Below, one piece after another: positions 28,079-37,012 of a stretch of DNA of 64,000 bases. Position numbers and translations under genes: made by a program. The stretch is taken from NCBI GenBank assembly GCA_963722415.1, contig CAVRNI010000006.1, positions 1 through 64,000 of the forward strand, in the 5' to 3' direction. Within the stretch, counting starts at the first letter, position 1; each line of letters starts with the position of its first letter. The notes under the pieces are model-generated. The model had not been told where the DNA came from and made no database searches. It saw only the letters and a program-made list of their open reading frames with translations. The stretch comes from JALOLG01 sp963722415. GTDB taxonomy: Bacteria > Actinomycetota > Acidimicrobiia > Acidimicrobiales > Ilumatobacteraceae.

Positions 28079-29153
28079 TCATCTCGTCTCGAGATCGGCC
28101 TCGACATGGAGGCGGACACGTACGTCTGGATAGATCCGCAACATCAGCACCGTCGGCGAGGGGACGTCGAAGTCTCGGATGTCGAAGACCTGTTCACCGG
28201 TGACGACGAGCCTCCGTTCGGACGTGACCTCGACATTGACGGTGCCGTCGACGGGTCGTGTCGCGCCGTGGAACGTGAGCTCGCCCGCCAACCGGTAGCG
28301 GTTCTCGGACCCGCTCGCCACGCAGTCGCGGAGGTCGAGCGTGACAGTCGGGAAGCGCCTGGCGCTGATGCGACGCAACAACTCGGCGTCGTACACGCTG
28401 TTTCCCGAGCGCAGACCGTCGACCGCGATCTCCAGTCGCGCCGCAGGTTGGGTGCCGGGACGGATCGCACCGTCCGCCAGTTCCGCCTCGACCCAGCCGG
28501 TCACGCCGAGGGCGCCGAAGCTGATCGGGCCGACCGTCGAGCGCACCTCGACCATCACCACCGAACGATCCGGGACCAGGCGGAAGCGGCGCGCGTTGCT
28601 CGTTGGCAGCGCCGGCGTCTGCCGGCCGGGGCGGCGGAGCGGGCGTGGCCGACCGTCGGTCGGCGTCGACCGGCGCCAGCCGACGCGGTGCGGGGGCGGT
28701 GGTCGCGACGGGCGACCAGCCGAACCCCAGGGCGGCGGCCCAACCCCCCTCGACCTCGGCGAGGACGGCATCGACCGTGCCGGTGGCCTGGTAGCGGCGA
28801 AGGACGCGGCCGAGGCAGTCGCGCTCCTCTTTGATCACACTCATCCACACGCGCAGCGCCCGCTCGCCGAGCGGCGTCACGCCGTACATCCGGCGGGCTT
28901 GTCCGGCGGTCGGCGCTTCCGACCATGATTCGACGAGGCCGTCCGCTTCGAGCTGGGCGAGCGTTCGGTACACGGTCGGTCGGTCGATGGGGCCGAAACG
29001 GAAGTCCCGAAGATCCTTCTCGAGGCTGTACCCGTAGCCGGGTTGCTCCGTCAGCAGGAGGAGGATCGCAGGCAGCACGAAGCGCCGGGGCGGCGCGAGC
29101 TCGAAGCGCGAAGCCCCGGCTGCGGCGGACGTTGTCCGGGCATGGTCTTCCAT
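28079..29153 (-). CDS. PadR-family regulator with C-terminal YceI domain (frameshift at junction)
   Basis: Residues 1-105 are a PadR winged helix (LPAILLLLTEQPGYGYSLEK, TVYRTLAQLEADGLVESW, YGVTPLGERALRVW) with a short helical arm. After a Pro/Ala-rich linker, the frame changes at about 28620 and a full YceI lipocalin-like barrel follows: ARRFRLVPDRSVVMVEVRST, VGPISFGALGVTGW, LEIAVDGLRSGNSVYDAELL, ARRFPTVTLDLRDC, FDIRDFDVPSPTVLMLRIYP, stop 28079. The YceI part has no start codon of its own near its N-terminus, which supports a real fusion rather than two genes. YceI domains bind long isoprenoids such as quinones. A quinone- or lipid-responsive repressor of the divergent hydrogenase operon is a reasonable inference. 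A separate yceI gene with lost start is the alternative. Confidence 0.72.
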
Positions 29154-29261
29154 GAAGTGCTGGTCCTCGACCCGCGGGCGCTCCCGAGATCAAGGTTGCG
29201 GCCCGGTGCCCCCACGGCTCTTGCAGGCGATCCTAGGCGCCGCGGCCGTTGTCGTGCCATG

Positions 29262-29276
29262 GGTGCGAAATGCACC
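29262..29276. promoter_or_regulatory. Inverted repeat in the divergent PadR-hydrogenase promoter region
   Basis: GGTGC (29262-29266), five bases GAAAT, GCACC (29272-29276). It is the most symmetrical short site in the 206-bp region between the two divergent starts, about 85 bp upstream of hhyS. Candidate PadR operator; the AT-rich centre is typical of wHTH sites. Confidence 0.4.
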
Positions 29277-29311
29277 GATTTACCCGTCGGCCCGATCGGC
29301 GTAAGAAAGAG

Positions 29312-29330
29312 GCGGCGCGTGCCGCGCCGC
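29312..29330 (+). promoter_or_regulatory. GC-rich hairpin in the presumed hhyS leader
   Basis: GCGGCGCG (29312-29319) and CGCGCCGC (29323-29330) form a perfect 8-bp stem with a TGC loop, ending 12 nt before the GGGGGAGG ribosome site (29343-29350) of hhyS. It could act as a 5' stabiliser or an attenuator. Its effect depends on where transcription starts. Confidence 0.4.
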
Positions 29331-29359
29331 GGTTCCCGACATGGGGGGAGGCACTCACA

Positions 29360-30431
29360 GTGACCACGACCACCGACGCACCGCCGGACGAGACCGTCGA
29401 CGAGACGATCGTTCACGTCCTTTGGATCAACGCCGGGCTCAGCTGCGACGGGGATTCGGTGGCGCTGACCGCGGCGACCCAGCCGAGCATCGAGGAGATC
29501 GCCCTCGGTGCCCTCCCCGGGCTGCCGAAGATCGCCGTCCACTGGCCGCTCATCGACTTCGAATGCGGTCCGGTCGGCGGTGCCGACGACTTCCTCGAGT
29601 GGTTCTTCAAGGCCGATCGTGGTGAGCTCGAACCGTTCGTCCTCGTGATCGAGGGCTCGATCCCCAACGAGGCCATCAAGAGCGAGGGCTACTGGTGCGG
29701 TTTCGGGAACAACCCCGACACCGACCAGCCGATGACGACGAGCGAGTGGATCGACCGGCTGGCCCCGAAGGCGCTCGTCGTGCTGTGCGCCGGCACGTGC
29801 GCGTGCTACGGCGGGATCCACGCCATGGCCGGCAATCCGACCGGCGCGATGGGTGTGCCCGACTACCTCGGTTGGAGCTGGAAGTCGAAGGCCGGGATCC
29901 CCATCGTCTGCGTACCGGGCTGTCCGACGCATCCGGACAACCTGTCGGAGACCATTCTCTACCTGCTGTACCAAGCGACCGGTCAGGCGCCGATGATCCC
30001 GCTCGACGATGCGTTGCGGCCGACGTGGCTGTTCGGCGCGACCGTCCACGAGGGCTGTGACCGCGCCGGGTACTACGAGCAGGGCGACTTCGCCGACGAG
30101 TACGGCTCGCCGAAGTGCATCGTGAAGCTCGGCTGCTGGGGTCCGGTCGTCAAGTGCAACGTGCCCAAGCGGGGCTGGATCAACGGTGTCGGTGGCTGTC
30201 CCGAACGTGGGCGGGATCTGCATCGGCTGCACGATGCCCGGCTTCCCCGACAAGTTCATGCCGTTCATGGACGAACCTCCGGGATCGAGGGTGTCGACGA
30301 TGGCGAGCGGGGTGTACGGCTCGATGGTCAGGCGGCTGCGGAAGATGACCCTGAAGACCGTCGACGACGAGCCGAAGTGGCGGGTGCCGGGCAAGGAGCT
30401 CGTCACCGGTTACAAGGGCGAGTGGAGGTAG
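29360..30431 (+). CDS. hhyS: [NiFe]-hydrogenase group 1h small subunit (frameshifted)
   Basis: Electron-transfer subunit of a high-affinity, oxygen-tolerant H2-uptake enzyme. GTG 29360 follows GGGGGAGG. Three Fe-S clusters: the proximal site reads GLSCDGDS (C29, D32), with CAGTCACYGG and VPGCPTHPDN; medial/distal ligands are HEGCDRAGYY, SPKCIVKLGCWGPVVKCNV, GGCPNVGGICIGCTMPG. Asp in place of the second proximal Cys is the mark of group 1h enzymes. One extra C in the CCC at about 30200 breaks the frame; removing it joins GVGGCP to NVGGICIGC and reaches the stop at 30429-30431. No Tat signal, so it is cytoplasmic or membrane-associated. First gene of the operon. Confidence 0.95.
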
Positions 30432-30433
30432 GA

Positions 30434-32215
30434 ATGGCCACCAAGACAACCGACGCCAACGGCCTCGTCGAGATGGCGTGGGACCCGATCACGCGCATCG
30501 TCGGGAGCCTCGGCATCTACACCAAGATCGACTTCGGGAAGGGTGTCGTGGCCGAGTGCCACAGCACGTCGTCGATCTTCCGTGGCTACAGCATCTTCAT
30601 GAAGGGCAAGGACCCTCGCGACGCCCACTTCATCACGAGTCGCATCTGCGGCATCTGCGGCGACAACCACGCCACCTGCTCGTGCTACGCGCAGAACATG
30701 GCGTACGGCGTCCACCCGCCGGCGCTCGGCGAGCAGATCGTCAACCTCGGCGAGGCGGCCGAGTACATGTTCGACCACAACATCTTCCAGGAGAACCTGG
30801 TCGGGGTCGACTTCTGCGAGAAGATGGTCGCCGAGACCAACCCCGGCGTGCTCGAGCTGGCGAACCGGACCGAGGCGCCGCACGCGGCCGACCACGGCTA
30901 TCGCACGATCGGCGACATCATGCGGTCGCTCAACCCGTTCTCCGGTGAGTTCTACCGCGAGGCACTGCAGGTCAGCCGGTACACCCGGGAGATGTTCTGC
31001 CTGATGGAGGGTCGCCACGTGCACCCCTCCACGCTCTACCCCGGCGGCGTCGGCACCACCGCGACGATCCAACTGTTCACCGACTACTACATCCGCCTGA
31101 TGCGCTACGTGGAGTTCATGAAGCGGGTCGTGCCCATGCACGACGACCTGTTCGACTTCTTCTACGAAGCGATGCCCGGCTACGAGGAGGTCGGTCGGCG
31201 CCGGATCCTGCTCGGCTGCTGGGGCGCGTTCCAAGATCCGGCCGTCTGCAACTTCAACTACCGCGACATGGCCGAATGGGGTCGGGCGATGGGGGTGACC
31301 CCGGGCGTGGTCGTCGACGGCAAGCTCGTCACCAACAGCCTCGTCGACATCAACCTCGGCATTCGCATCCTGCTCGGCAGCTCGTTCTACGACGACTGGG
31401 AAGGCCACGACATGTTCGTGACCACCGATCCGCTCGGGAACCCGGTCGACCGACGGCACCCGTGGAACCAGCACACGATTCCGCAACCGCAGAAGCGCGA
31501 CTTCGACGACAAGTACAGCTGGGTCATGTCGCCGCGGTGGTTCGACGGGACCGATCACCTCGCCCTCGACACCGGTGGAGGTCCGCTGGCCCGGCTGTGG
31601 TCGACCGCGCTCTCCGGGTTGGTCAACACCGACTTCCTCAAGGCGACCGGAAACAGCGTCGTGATCCACCTCCCGAAGACGGCCCTGAAGCCCGAGGTCA
31701 CGTTCGAGTGGAAGATCCCGCAGTGGTCGAACACGATCGAGCGCGACCGGGCCCGCACCTACTTCCAGGCGTACGCGGCGGCGGCCGCGCTCGACTTCAT
31801 CGAGAAGGCGCTGGCCGACGTGCGCGCCGGGAAGACGAAGACCTGGGAGCCGTTCGAAGTGCCCGACGAGGGGATCGGCTGTGGGTTCACCGAGGCGGTC
31901 CGCGGCGTGCTGTCGCACCACATGGTCATCAAGGGCGGCAAGATCGCCAACTACCACCCGTACCCGCCGACCCCGTGGAACGCCAACCCCCGCGACGTGT
32001 ACGGCACGGCCGGGCCGTACGAGGACGCGGTGATGGGTCAACCGATCTTCGAGGAGAACGACCTCGACCACTTCAAGGGCATCGACATCATGCGGACGGT
32101 CCGCAGCTTCGATCCGTGCCTTCCGTGTGGTGTGCACATGTACCTCGGCAAGGGAAAGGTGCTCAAGAAGCTGCATTCGCCCACCCAGGTGGCCAATCCC
32201 GAACTGGCGACCTGA
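30434..32215 (+). CDS. hhyL: [NiFe]-hydrogenase group 1h large subunit
   Basis: 593-residue catalytic subunit, intact. Nickel-iron ligands: N-terminal L1 motif SRICGICGDNHATCSCYA and C-terminal L2 motif SFDPCLPCGVHMY, which is followed by a tail (KLHSPTQVANPELAT). The ATG is 2 bp after the hhyS stop (AGGTAGGAATG, where the ribosome site overlaps that stop). The enzyme oxidises atmospheric-level H2 and feeds electrons to the respiratory quinone pool during starvation; this is known for the group from mycobacteria, Streptomyces and Ralstonia. Confidence 0.97.
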   Translation: MATKTTDANGLVEMAWDPITRIVGSLGIYTKIDFGKGVVAECHSTSSIFRGYSIFMKGKDPRDAHFITSRICGICGDNHATCSCYAQNMAYGVHPPALGEQIVNLGEAAEYMFDHNIFQENLVGVDFCEKMVAETNPGVLELANRTEAPHAADHGYRTIGDIMRSLNPFSGEFYREALQVSRYTREMFCLMEGRHVHPSTLYPGGVGTTATIQLFTDYYIRLMRYVEFMKRVVPMHDDLFDFFYEAMPGYEEVGRRRILLGCWGAFQDPAVCNFNYRDMAEWGRAMGVTPGVVVDGKLVTNSLVDINLGIRILLGSSFYDDWEGHDMFVTTDPLGNPVDRRHPWNQHTIPQPQKRDFDDKYSWVMSPRWFDGTDHLALDTGGGPLARLWSTALSGLVNTDFLKATGNSVVIHLPKTALKPEVTFEWKIPQWSNTIERDRARTYFQAYAAAAALDFIEKALADVRAGKTKTWEPFEVPDEGIGCGFTEAVRGVLSHHMVIKGGKIANYHPYPPTPWNANPRDVYGTAGPYEDAVMGQPIFEENDLDHFKGIDIMRTVRSFDPCLPCGVHMYLGKGKVLKKLHSPTQVANPELAT

Positions 32216-32236
32216 GGCCCGGTCACCGGGAGGAGC

Positions 32237-32800
32237 ATGGCCACACCACACGACCTCCGGACGATCGGAGACTTGATCGAGCGCAGGCTCGACGAGTTGC
32301 GAGCCGTCGCCGACCCGCGTCTCTACGATCGTGCCGAGGAGCTGCTGCGGTTGGTGACCGAGCTCTACGGCGCGGGCCTGGCGCGTGTCGTCGACGTGGT
32401 CGGCGAGGCTGCGCCCGCGGTCATCGACCAACTGGTCGACGACGAGCTGATCTGCAGCCTGCTCGTCGTCCACGGCCTCCACCCCGACGACCTCACGTCA
32501 CGGGTCGAGCGCGCGCTCGCCGGCGTGCGGCCGTTCCTCGCCCAGCACGGTGGCGACGTGCAGCTCCTCGACGTCGACGCCGACGTCGGAGCGGTGCTGC
32601 TGCAACTGCTCGGCAGTTGCGACGGGTGCCCTTCGTCGGCGGTGACGCTCCAGTCGGCCGTCGAGCGAGCGATCCTCGAGGCCGCACCCGAGATCGCGAT
32701 CATCGACGTCGTCCAGCCGAACACTGCGCAGCCGGCGATCCCGGTGGCGTTCGTTTCGAAGCCGGCGTACGTCGCGTGCCCCACCGAGATGGTCTCGTGA
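32237..32800 (+). CDS. NifU-like Fe-S protein of the hydrogenase operon
   Basis: 187 residues. The N-terminal half is helical (LIERRLDELRAVADPRLYDR). The second half is a NifU C-terminal-type domain: VRPFLAQHGGDVQLLDVDAD and LLGSCDGCPSSAVTLQSAVE with the CxxC that holds a [4Fe-4S] cluster. The tail has two more Cys-containing turns. Position straight after hhyL matches the mycobacterial gene whose product (HhyE) is needed for H2 uptake, probably as electron carrier or cluster donor. Its stop overlaps the next start by 4 bp. Confidence 0.85.
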   Translation: MATPHDLRTIGDLIERRLDELRAVADPRLYDRAEELLRLVTELYGAGLARVVDVVGEAAPAVIDQLVDDELICSLLVVHGLHPDDLTSRVERALAGVRPFLAQHGGDVQLLDVDADVGAVLLQLLGSCDGCPSSAVTLQSAVERAILEAAPEIAIIDVVQPNTAQPAIPVAFVSKPAYVACPTEMVS

Positions 32801-33421
32801 ACGATCCGCTGGCCGTCCTGCAGCGGATCCGCCAGTCGCAACCCCGCGTGCAGCCGCGAGCGGGGGAGTACTGCGAGTTGTGCACGGAATCGATCGGCGA
32901 GACCCACGGCCACCTCGTCGATCTCGAGATCCGAAACCTGATGTGCGCCTGCCGCGGCTGCTACCTGCTCTTCACTTCGGATGGGGCGGGTGGTCGTCGC
33001 TACCGAGCTGTCCCCGACCGCTACCTCGCGTTCACGGACTTCCGGCTGTCACAGGCGCAGTGGGACAGCCTGCAGATCCCGGTGAGCGTCGCGTTCTTCT
33101 TCCTGAACTCGACGCTCGAACAGGTCGCCGCGTTCTATCCCGGCCCGGCCGGGGCGACCGAGTCGCTGCTCCCGCTCGGCACGTGGGACGAGATCGTCGA
33201 TGCCAACCCGGCGCTCGCCACGCTGGCGCCCGACGTCGAGGCCTTCCTCGTCCGGGCCGACCGCGAGAGCGGCGGAGCGGAGTGCTTCCTCGTGCCGATC
33301 GACGCGTGCTACGAGCTCGTCGGTCACCTCCGACTGCTCTGGAAGGGCTTCGACGGCGGGCGCGAAGCTCACGACGGCCCTCGACGCCTTCTTCGCGCGT
33401 GTGAGGGAGAGGGCGCGATGA
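32797..33421 (+). CDS. DUF5947 protein of the hydrogenase operon (frameshifted near the end)
   Basis: GTG 32797, about 207 residues. The N-terminal part binds metal: YCELCTESIGETHGHLVD, then NLMCACRGCYLLF, a five-Cys plus His set suggesting zinc or an Fe-S cluster. The body (YRAVPDRYLAFTDFRLSQ, VAFFFLNSTLEQVAAFYPGP) is typical of DUF5947, a family confined to group 1h hydrogenase loci. A break near 33358 moves the reading to LTTALDAFFARVRERAR and stop 33419-33421. Role unknown; enzyme assembly or electron transfer is likely from context. Confidence 0.8.
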
Positions 33422-34060
33422 CCAACCTGGCGCTCGAGGTGATCGACGCCCGCCCGGAGCCGCACGCGGCGGTGCCGACGATCATGCTGCGGATGCGGAT
33501 CGCCGAGACCACGGGTGCCACCGTGCACGCCGTCGCCCTGCGCTGCCAGATCCGCATCGAGCCGCAGCGGCGCCGCTACACGGCCGACGAAGAGGCGCGC
33601 CTCTACGAGCTCTTCGGCGAGACACCGCGGTGGGGTGACTCGTTGCGACCGTTCCTCTGGACGCACGTCGCGACGACCGTCACGTCGTTCCGGGGAACGA
33701 CCGAGATCGACCTCCCGATCGAGTGCACCTACGACTTCGAGGTCGCGGCCGTCGAAGTACCTCCACGCCGTCGAAGACGGCGAGATCCCGATCCTGCTGC
33801 TGTTCACCGGGACCGTGTTCACGAAGGGACAGTCCGGCTTCGCGGTCGAGCCGGTGGCGTGGAACCTGGAGGCTCCCTTCCGCCTGCCGGTTGCCGTCTG
33901 GCGCGGCACGATGGACCTCTACTTCCCGAACAGCGGGTGGATCCGCGTCAGCCGCGGCACCCTCGATGCGCTGCAGCGGTACAAGAGCGGACGCGCGCTC
34001 CCCACGTGGGACCAGGCGTTCGAGCACCTCCTCAAGCAGGCCGGCGAGGACGGCGCGTGA
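33418..34060 (+). CDS. DUF6084 protein of the hydrogenase operon (frameshifted)
   Basis: About 213 residues, ATG 33418 overlapping the previous stop (ATGA). Blocks: LALEVIDARPEPHAAVPTIM, ALRCQIRIEPQRRRYTADEE, LFGETPRWGDSLRPFLWTHV, then a frame break near 33755, KYLHAVEDGEIPILLLFTGT, DLYFPNSGWIRVSRGTLDAL, stop 34058-34060. Predicted beta-rich soluble protein. The family is found beside group 1h hydrogenases and lacks a known function; no metal ligands stand out. Confidence 0.78.
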
Positions 34061-35482
34061 GCGCGTCACCAACCACCGACCGTTTCGACGCCGCACGGGC
34101 AGTTGCCGACGCGGTGCTCTACGAGGGGTACGTGCTGTACCCGTACCGCGCGTCGGCGACGAAGAACCAGCTGCGCTGGCAGTTCGGGGTGCTCGTCCCG
34201 CACGCGTGCAGTCTGATCGACGGCTCCGAGCGGTGGACGATGCGCACCGAGTGCGTCGTCGCCCCCGGTGCGACCCCGGTGCTCGCCGTGCGCATCCGCT
34301 GCCTCCAGGTGCAGCATCGAGCCGTCGAGTGCGCCGTGGCCCACGGTTCCCGATTCATCGAGACGGACCGGCTCGACGTCGATGGCACGGTCCATGTGCC
34401 ATGGGACGAGGCGGTCGAGCATGTCGTCGACATCGCTTCGCTACCGCTGTCGTCTCTCATCACGGAGGCGCGCGAGCATCGGTTCCGGCTCCCCGTCCGG
34501 AGCCGATTTCGAAACGTTGCGGCAGCGCGAGGGCCCGGAAGTCGGAAGCGTCGTCGGGCGCGTCGTCCGCCGGCGTGAGGCGGTCGACGGATGCGTTCGG
34601 ATCTGGGCCGAACACGCATCGGACGACCTCGTGAAGATCGTGGTCGACGTCGAGAACACCACCGACTGGTCGCGCGACCGAGCGCCCCGCGACGAGATCA
34701 TCAGTCACTCGCTCGTCGCGGTGCACACCATGCTCGCCGTCGACGACGGCGTCTTCGTGTCGTTGCTCGATCCGCCCGAGGACGCCCGTGCCGTGGTCGC
34801 GGGTTGCGTGAACGACGGGACGTTCCCCGTGCTCATCGGTGGTGGCGACGTCATGCTCTCGTCGCCGATCATCCTGTACGACCAGCCAGAAGTCGCTCCC
34901 GAGAGCCCCGGCGATCTGTACGACGCGACCGAGATCGACGAGATCCTCGCGCTCCGCGTGCTGACCCTGACCGACGACGAGAAGGCGGAGGCACGCGGCA
35001 CCGATCCTCGGGCCGCCGCCATCATCGACCGCTGCGACGACATGCCGCCCGAACTGTGGGCTCGGCTGCACGGCGCGATCCGCACGATCGAGCCGGCCGG
35101 GCCAGCCGAAACGATCCAACCTGGCGAAGCGGTCGACACGCCGGAGCCGGAGACGCTGCCGTGGTGGGATCCGGGCATCGACGGGACGGTCGATCCGTGG
35201 ACCGACAGCCTGTGGATCGCAGGCAACCTGGTGGGCAAGGGGAGCGCCGTTCGCCTGCGCCCGTGCCACCGAGCCGACGCCCAAGATCTCTTCCTCAGCG
35301 GTCTCGAGGCGACCGTCGCCGGGATCTTCCGCGACGTCGACGGGAACGAACACGTCGCGGTCACGATCGACAGCGACCCGGCGACCGACGCGTTCGTCTG
35401 GCAGGGGCGGTACCTCTACTTCCATCCCGACGAGGTCGAGCCGCTCGATACGCCGCTCGACAGGCGGGAGGCTGCATCGTGA
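34057..35482 (+). CDS. Large uncharacterised protein of the hydrogenase operon (frameshifted)
   Basis: About 475 residues from GTG 34057. N-terminal part: AVLYEGYVLYPYRASATKNQ, LRWQFGVLVPHACSLIDGSE, WTMRTECVV; frame break near 34500; then HASDDLVKIVVDVENTTDW, LLDPPEDARAVVAGC, NDGTFPVLIGGGDVMLSSPI, AAAIIDRCDDMPPELWARLH, and a C-terminal acidic domain ending FVWQGRYLYFHPDEVEPLD. Conserved in actinobacterial hydrogenase clusters of this type. No cofactor motif is certain. Overlaps by 4 bp on both sides, so it is made in step with the hydrogenase. Confidence 0.75.
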
Positions 35483-35985
35483 CGCCGCGCGTACTCGTGG
35501 CCGGCATCGGCAACATCTTCCTCAGCGACGACGGTTTCGGCGTCGAGGTCGTCACGCGCCTCACTGCCCGGACGGTTCCGGACGGGGTGCGGGTCGCCGA
35601 CTTCGGCATCCGCGGCGTCCACCTCGCCTACGAACTGCTCGAGGGCTACGACGTCCTCGTGCTCATCGACGCGATGCCGATGGGCGAGCCGCCTGGAACG
35701 CTGGCGGTCATCGAGCCGGATCCGGTGCCGCGACCGGAGCATGGTGACGACGTCGCGCCGGTCGTCGACGCGCACAGCATGAACCCGGGCGTCGTGCTCG
35801 GGATGCTCGCCGGACTGGGTGGGACGGTGGAGCGGATCGTGATCGTCGGCTGCGAGCCGGCCAGCCTCGACGAGGGCATCGGCCTGTCACAACCGGTCGC
35901 GGATAGCGTCGAAGCGGCCGTCGACCTCTGCCTGAACGTGCTCGCCGAGTTGTTCGAAACCGCCGGAAAGGAAACCCGATCATGA
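35479..35985 (+). CDS. Hydrogenase maturation endopeptidase (HyaD/HybD family)
   Basis: 168 residues from GTG 35479. The family opens with VLVAGIGNIFLSDDGFGVEV, containing the first nickel-sensing acidic residue (Glu of GVEV); the second (Asp in VLIDAMPMGEPPGT) and the His (VDAHSMNPG) follow. It removes the C-terminal tail of the large subunit once nickel is in place; hhyL carries such a tail. Overlaps the next small ORF by 4 bp. Confidence 0.92.
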   Translation: MTPRVLVAGIGNIFLSDDGFGVEVVTRLTARTVPDGVRVADFGIRGVHLAYELLEGYDVLVLIDAMPMGEPPGTLAVIEPDPVPRPEHGDDVAPVVDAHSMNPGVVLGMLAGLGGTVERIVIVGCEPASLDEGIGLSQPVADSVEAAVDLCLNVLAELFETAGKETRS

Positions 35986-36086
35986 TCACTCGATTCGTCT
36001 TCGTCTCATTCCTGGCGGTGATCGCCGTGGTGGTCGTGAAGTCGGTCCCCGACCTCGCCCGATACCTCAAGATCAGGGAGATGTGA
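35982..36086 (+). CDS. 34-residue single-pass membrane protein of the hydrogenase operon
   Basis: ATG 35982 overlaps the endopeptidase stop (ATGA) and the reading ends at TGA 36084-36086. Sequence layout: MITRF, hydrophobic helix VFVSFLAVIAVVVV, then basic KSVPDLARYLKIREM. It resembles the tiny DUF6893-type proteins seen in actinobacteria. Position between maturation genes suggests a membrane tether or assembly factor for a hydrogenase that has no other membrane subunit here. Short length limits certainty, but the overlap on one side and the operon setting support translation. Confidence 0.65.
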   Translation: MITRFVFVSFLAVIAVVVVKSVPDLARYLKIREM

Positions 36087-36125
36087 CATGGCCGTCATCG
36101 GCGGGCTGCGGAAGATGTAGAAGCC

Positions 36126-36659
36126 ATGACCCGGTACCTCATCGTTCCTGAGCGGTCCCGGGTCTGGATCGATGCGCGGTCGAACCTGCATCCCATCCAC
36201 TCGACCACCGATGGCCTCGAGGGCTTCATCGACCTGGACGGAAAGATGGGAGCCGACGCTGAGGGAGCGGCACTCGTGCACGTCGGTGAGAACCCCGCCG
36301 GCAAGCTCAGCCTGCGGGTCGACCGCTTGTCGTCGGGCAACCGTCTCGAGGACCGCGAGTTGCACAAGCGCGTCGACTCCAGGCGCTATCCCACGATCGA
36401 CGGAGTGCTCACCGGCATGAAACCAGTCGGGACCGATGGCCGCTACAAGGTGAGCGGTGATGTGGCGTTCCGGGGGGTGAGCCGACCGTGCGAGGACGAG
36501 ATGAGCGTCACGCCCGTCGACGAACGCACCATCCGGCTCGAAGGCCGGTCCACGTTCGACATCCGCGACTTCGGGATGGAGCCACCGCGGATCCTCGTGC
36601 TGCGCGTCGAGCCCGACGTCGTGGTGCGCGTCGACATCGTCGCTACGAAGGAGGGATGA
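36126..36659 (+). CDS. YceI-family protein, stand-alone
   Basis: 177 residues without a signal peptide, so it is cytoplasmic. Barrel signatures: YLIVPERSRVWIDARSNLHP, LSLRVDRLSSGNRLEDRELH, RRYPTIDGVLTGMKPVG, FDIRDFGMEPPRILVLRVEP. It aligns with the YceI half of the PadR fusion (both end FDIRDF...LxLRxxPDVxVR), so one locus holds two related ligand-binding barrels. Likely binds a quinone or other isoprenoid near the hydrogenase; could deliver quinone or compete with the regulator for it. Overlaps hypA by 4 bp. Confidence 0.85.
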   Translation: MTRYLIVPERSRVWIDARSNLHPIHSTTDGLEGFIDLDGKMGADAEGAALVHVGENPAGKLSLRVDRLSSGNRLEDRELHKRVDSRRYPTIDGVLTGMKPVGTDGRYKVSGDVAFRGVSRPCEDEMSVTPVDERTIRLEGRSTFDIRDFGMEPPRILVLRVEPDVVVRVDIVATKEG

Positions 36660-36664
36660 CCACC

Positions 36665-37000
36665 ATGCACGAGCTCGGTCTGTGCAGCTCGATCGTCGAG
36701 GCGATCGAGCGAAGAGCCGGTGAGCGCCCCGTGGCGCGAGTGCGAGTCCACGTCGGTCGACTCCACCATGTCCACCCCGAAGCGTTCGAGCAGTCGTTCG
36801 CCGTGGCCGCGATGGGGACCGTTGCGGAGGACGCCGCGGCCGAGCTCGTGTTGCTCCCGGTGCGCGCGCGGTGCAGCGACTGTGGGGCGGCGTGGGACGC
36901 CGACGAGATCCCGCTGGCGTGCCCGACGTGCAGTGCCGTCGAAGTCGAGCTGGTCGGCGGCGACGAGCTGATGCTCGAGTCGATCGAGTACCAGGGCTGA
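36665..37000 (+). CDS. hypA: Hydrogenase nickel incorporation protein HypA
   Basis: 111 residues. ATG 36665 is preferred over ATG 36656 (which overlaps the yceI stop) because HypA needs His2 directly after Met (MHELGLCSSIVEAIE) to bind nickel. Zinc site: CSDCG and CPTC about 15 residues apart. It passes nickel to the large subunit, normally with the GTPase HypB, but no hypB is in this operon. Confidence 0.93.
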   Translation: MHELGLCSSIVEAIERRAGERPVARVRVHVGRLHHVHPEAFEQSFAVAAMGTVAEDAAAELVLLPVRARCSDCGAAWDADEIPLACPTCSAVEVELVGGDELMLESIEYQG

Positions 37001-37012
37001 CGGGGGACCGCG

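Noticed and set aside
29281..29340. Alternative start of hhyS upstream (in-frame ATG region before 29360)
   Set aside because: The Arg/Lys-rich extension is not seen in group 1h small subunits, and GTG 29360 has a strong GGGGGAGG site at good spacing.
30410..32482. Minus-strand open frame of 690 codons opposite hhyL
   Set aside because: Shadow of the conserved large subunit gene; no start signals and composition typical of antisense GC-rich frames.
36088..36120. Ten-codon ORF (MAVIGGLRKM) between the 34-aa protein and yceI
   Set aside because: Too short to judge and lacks a ribosome site; may be chance, although it lies in a tightly packed operon.
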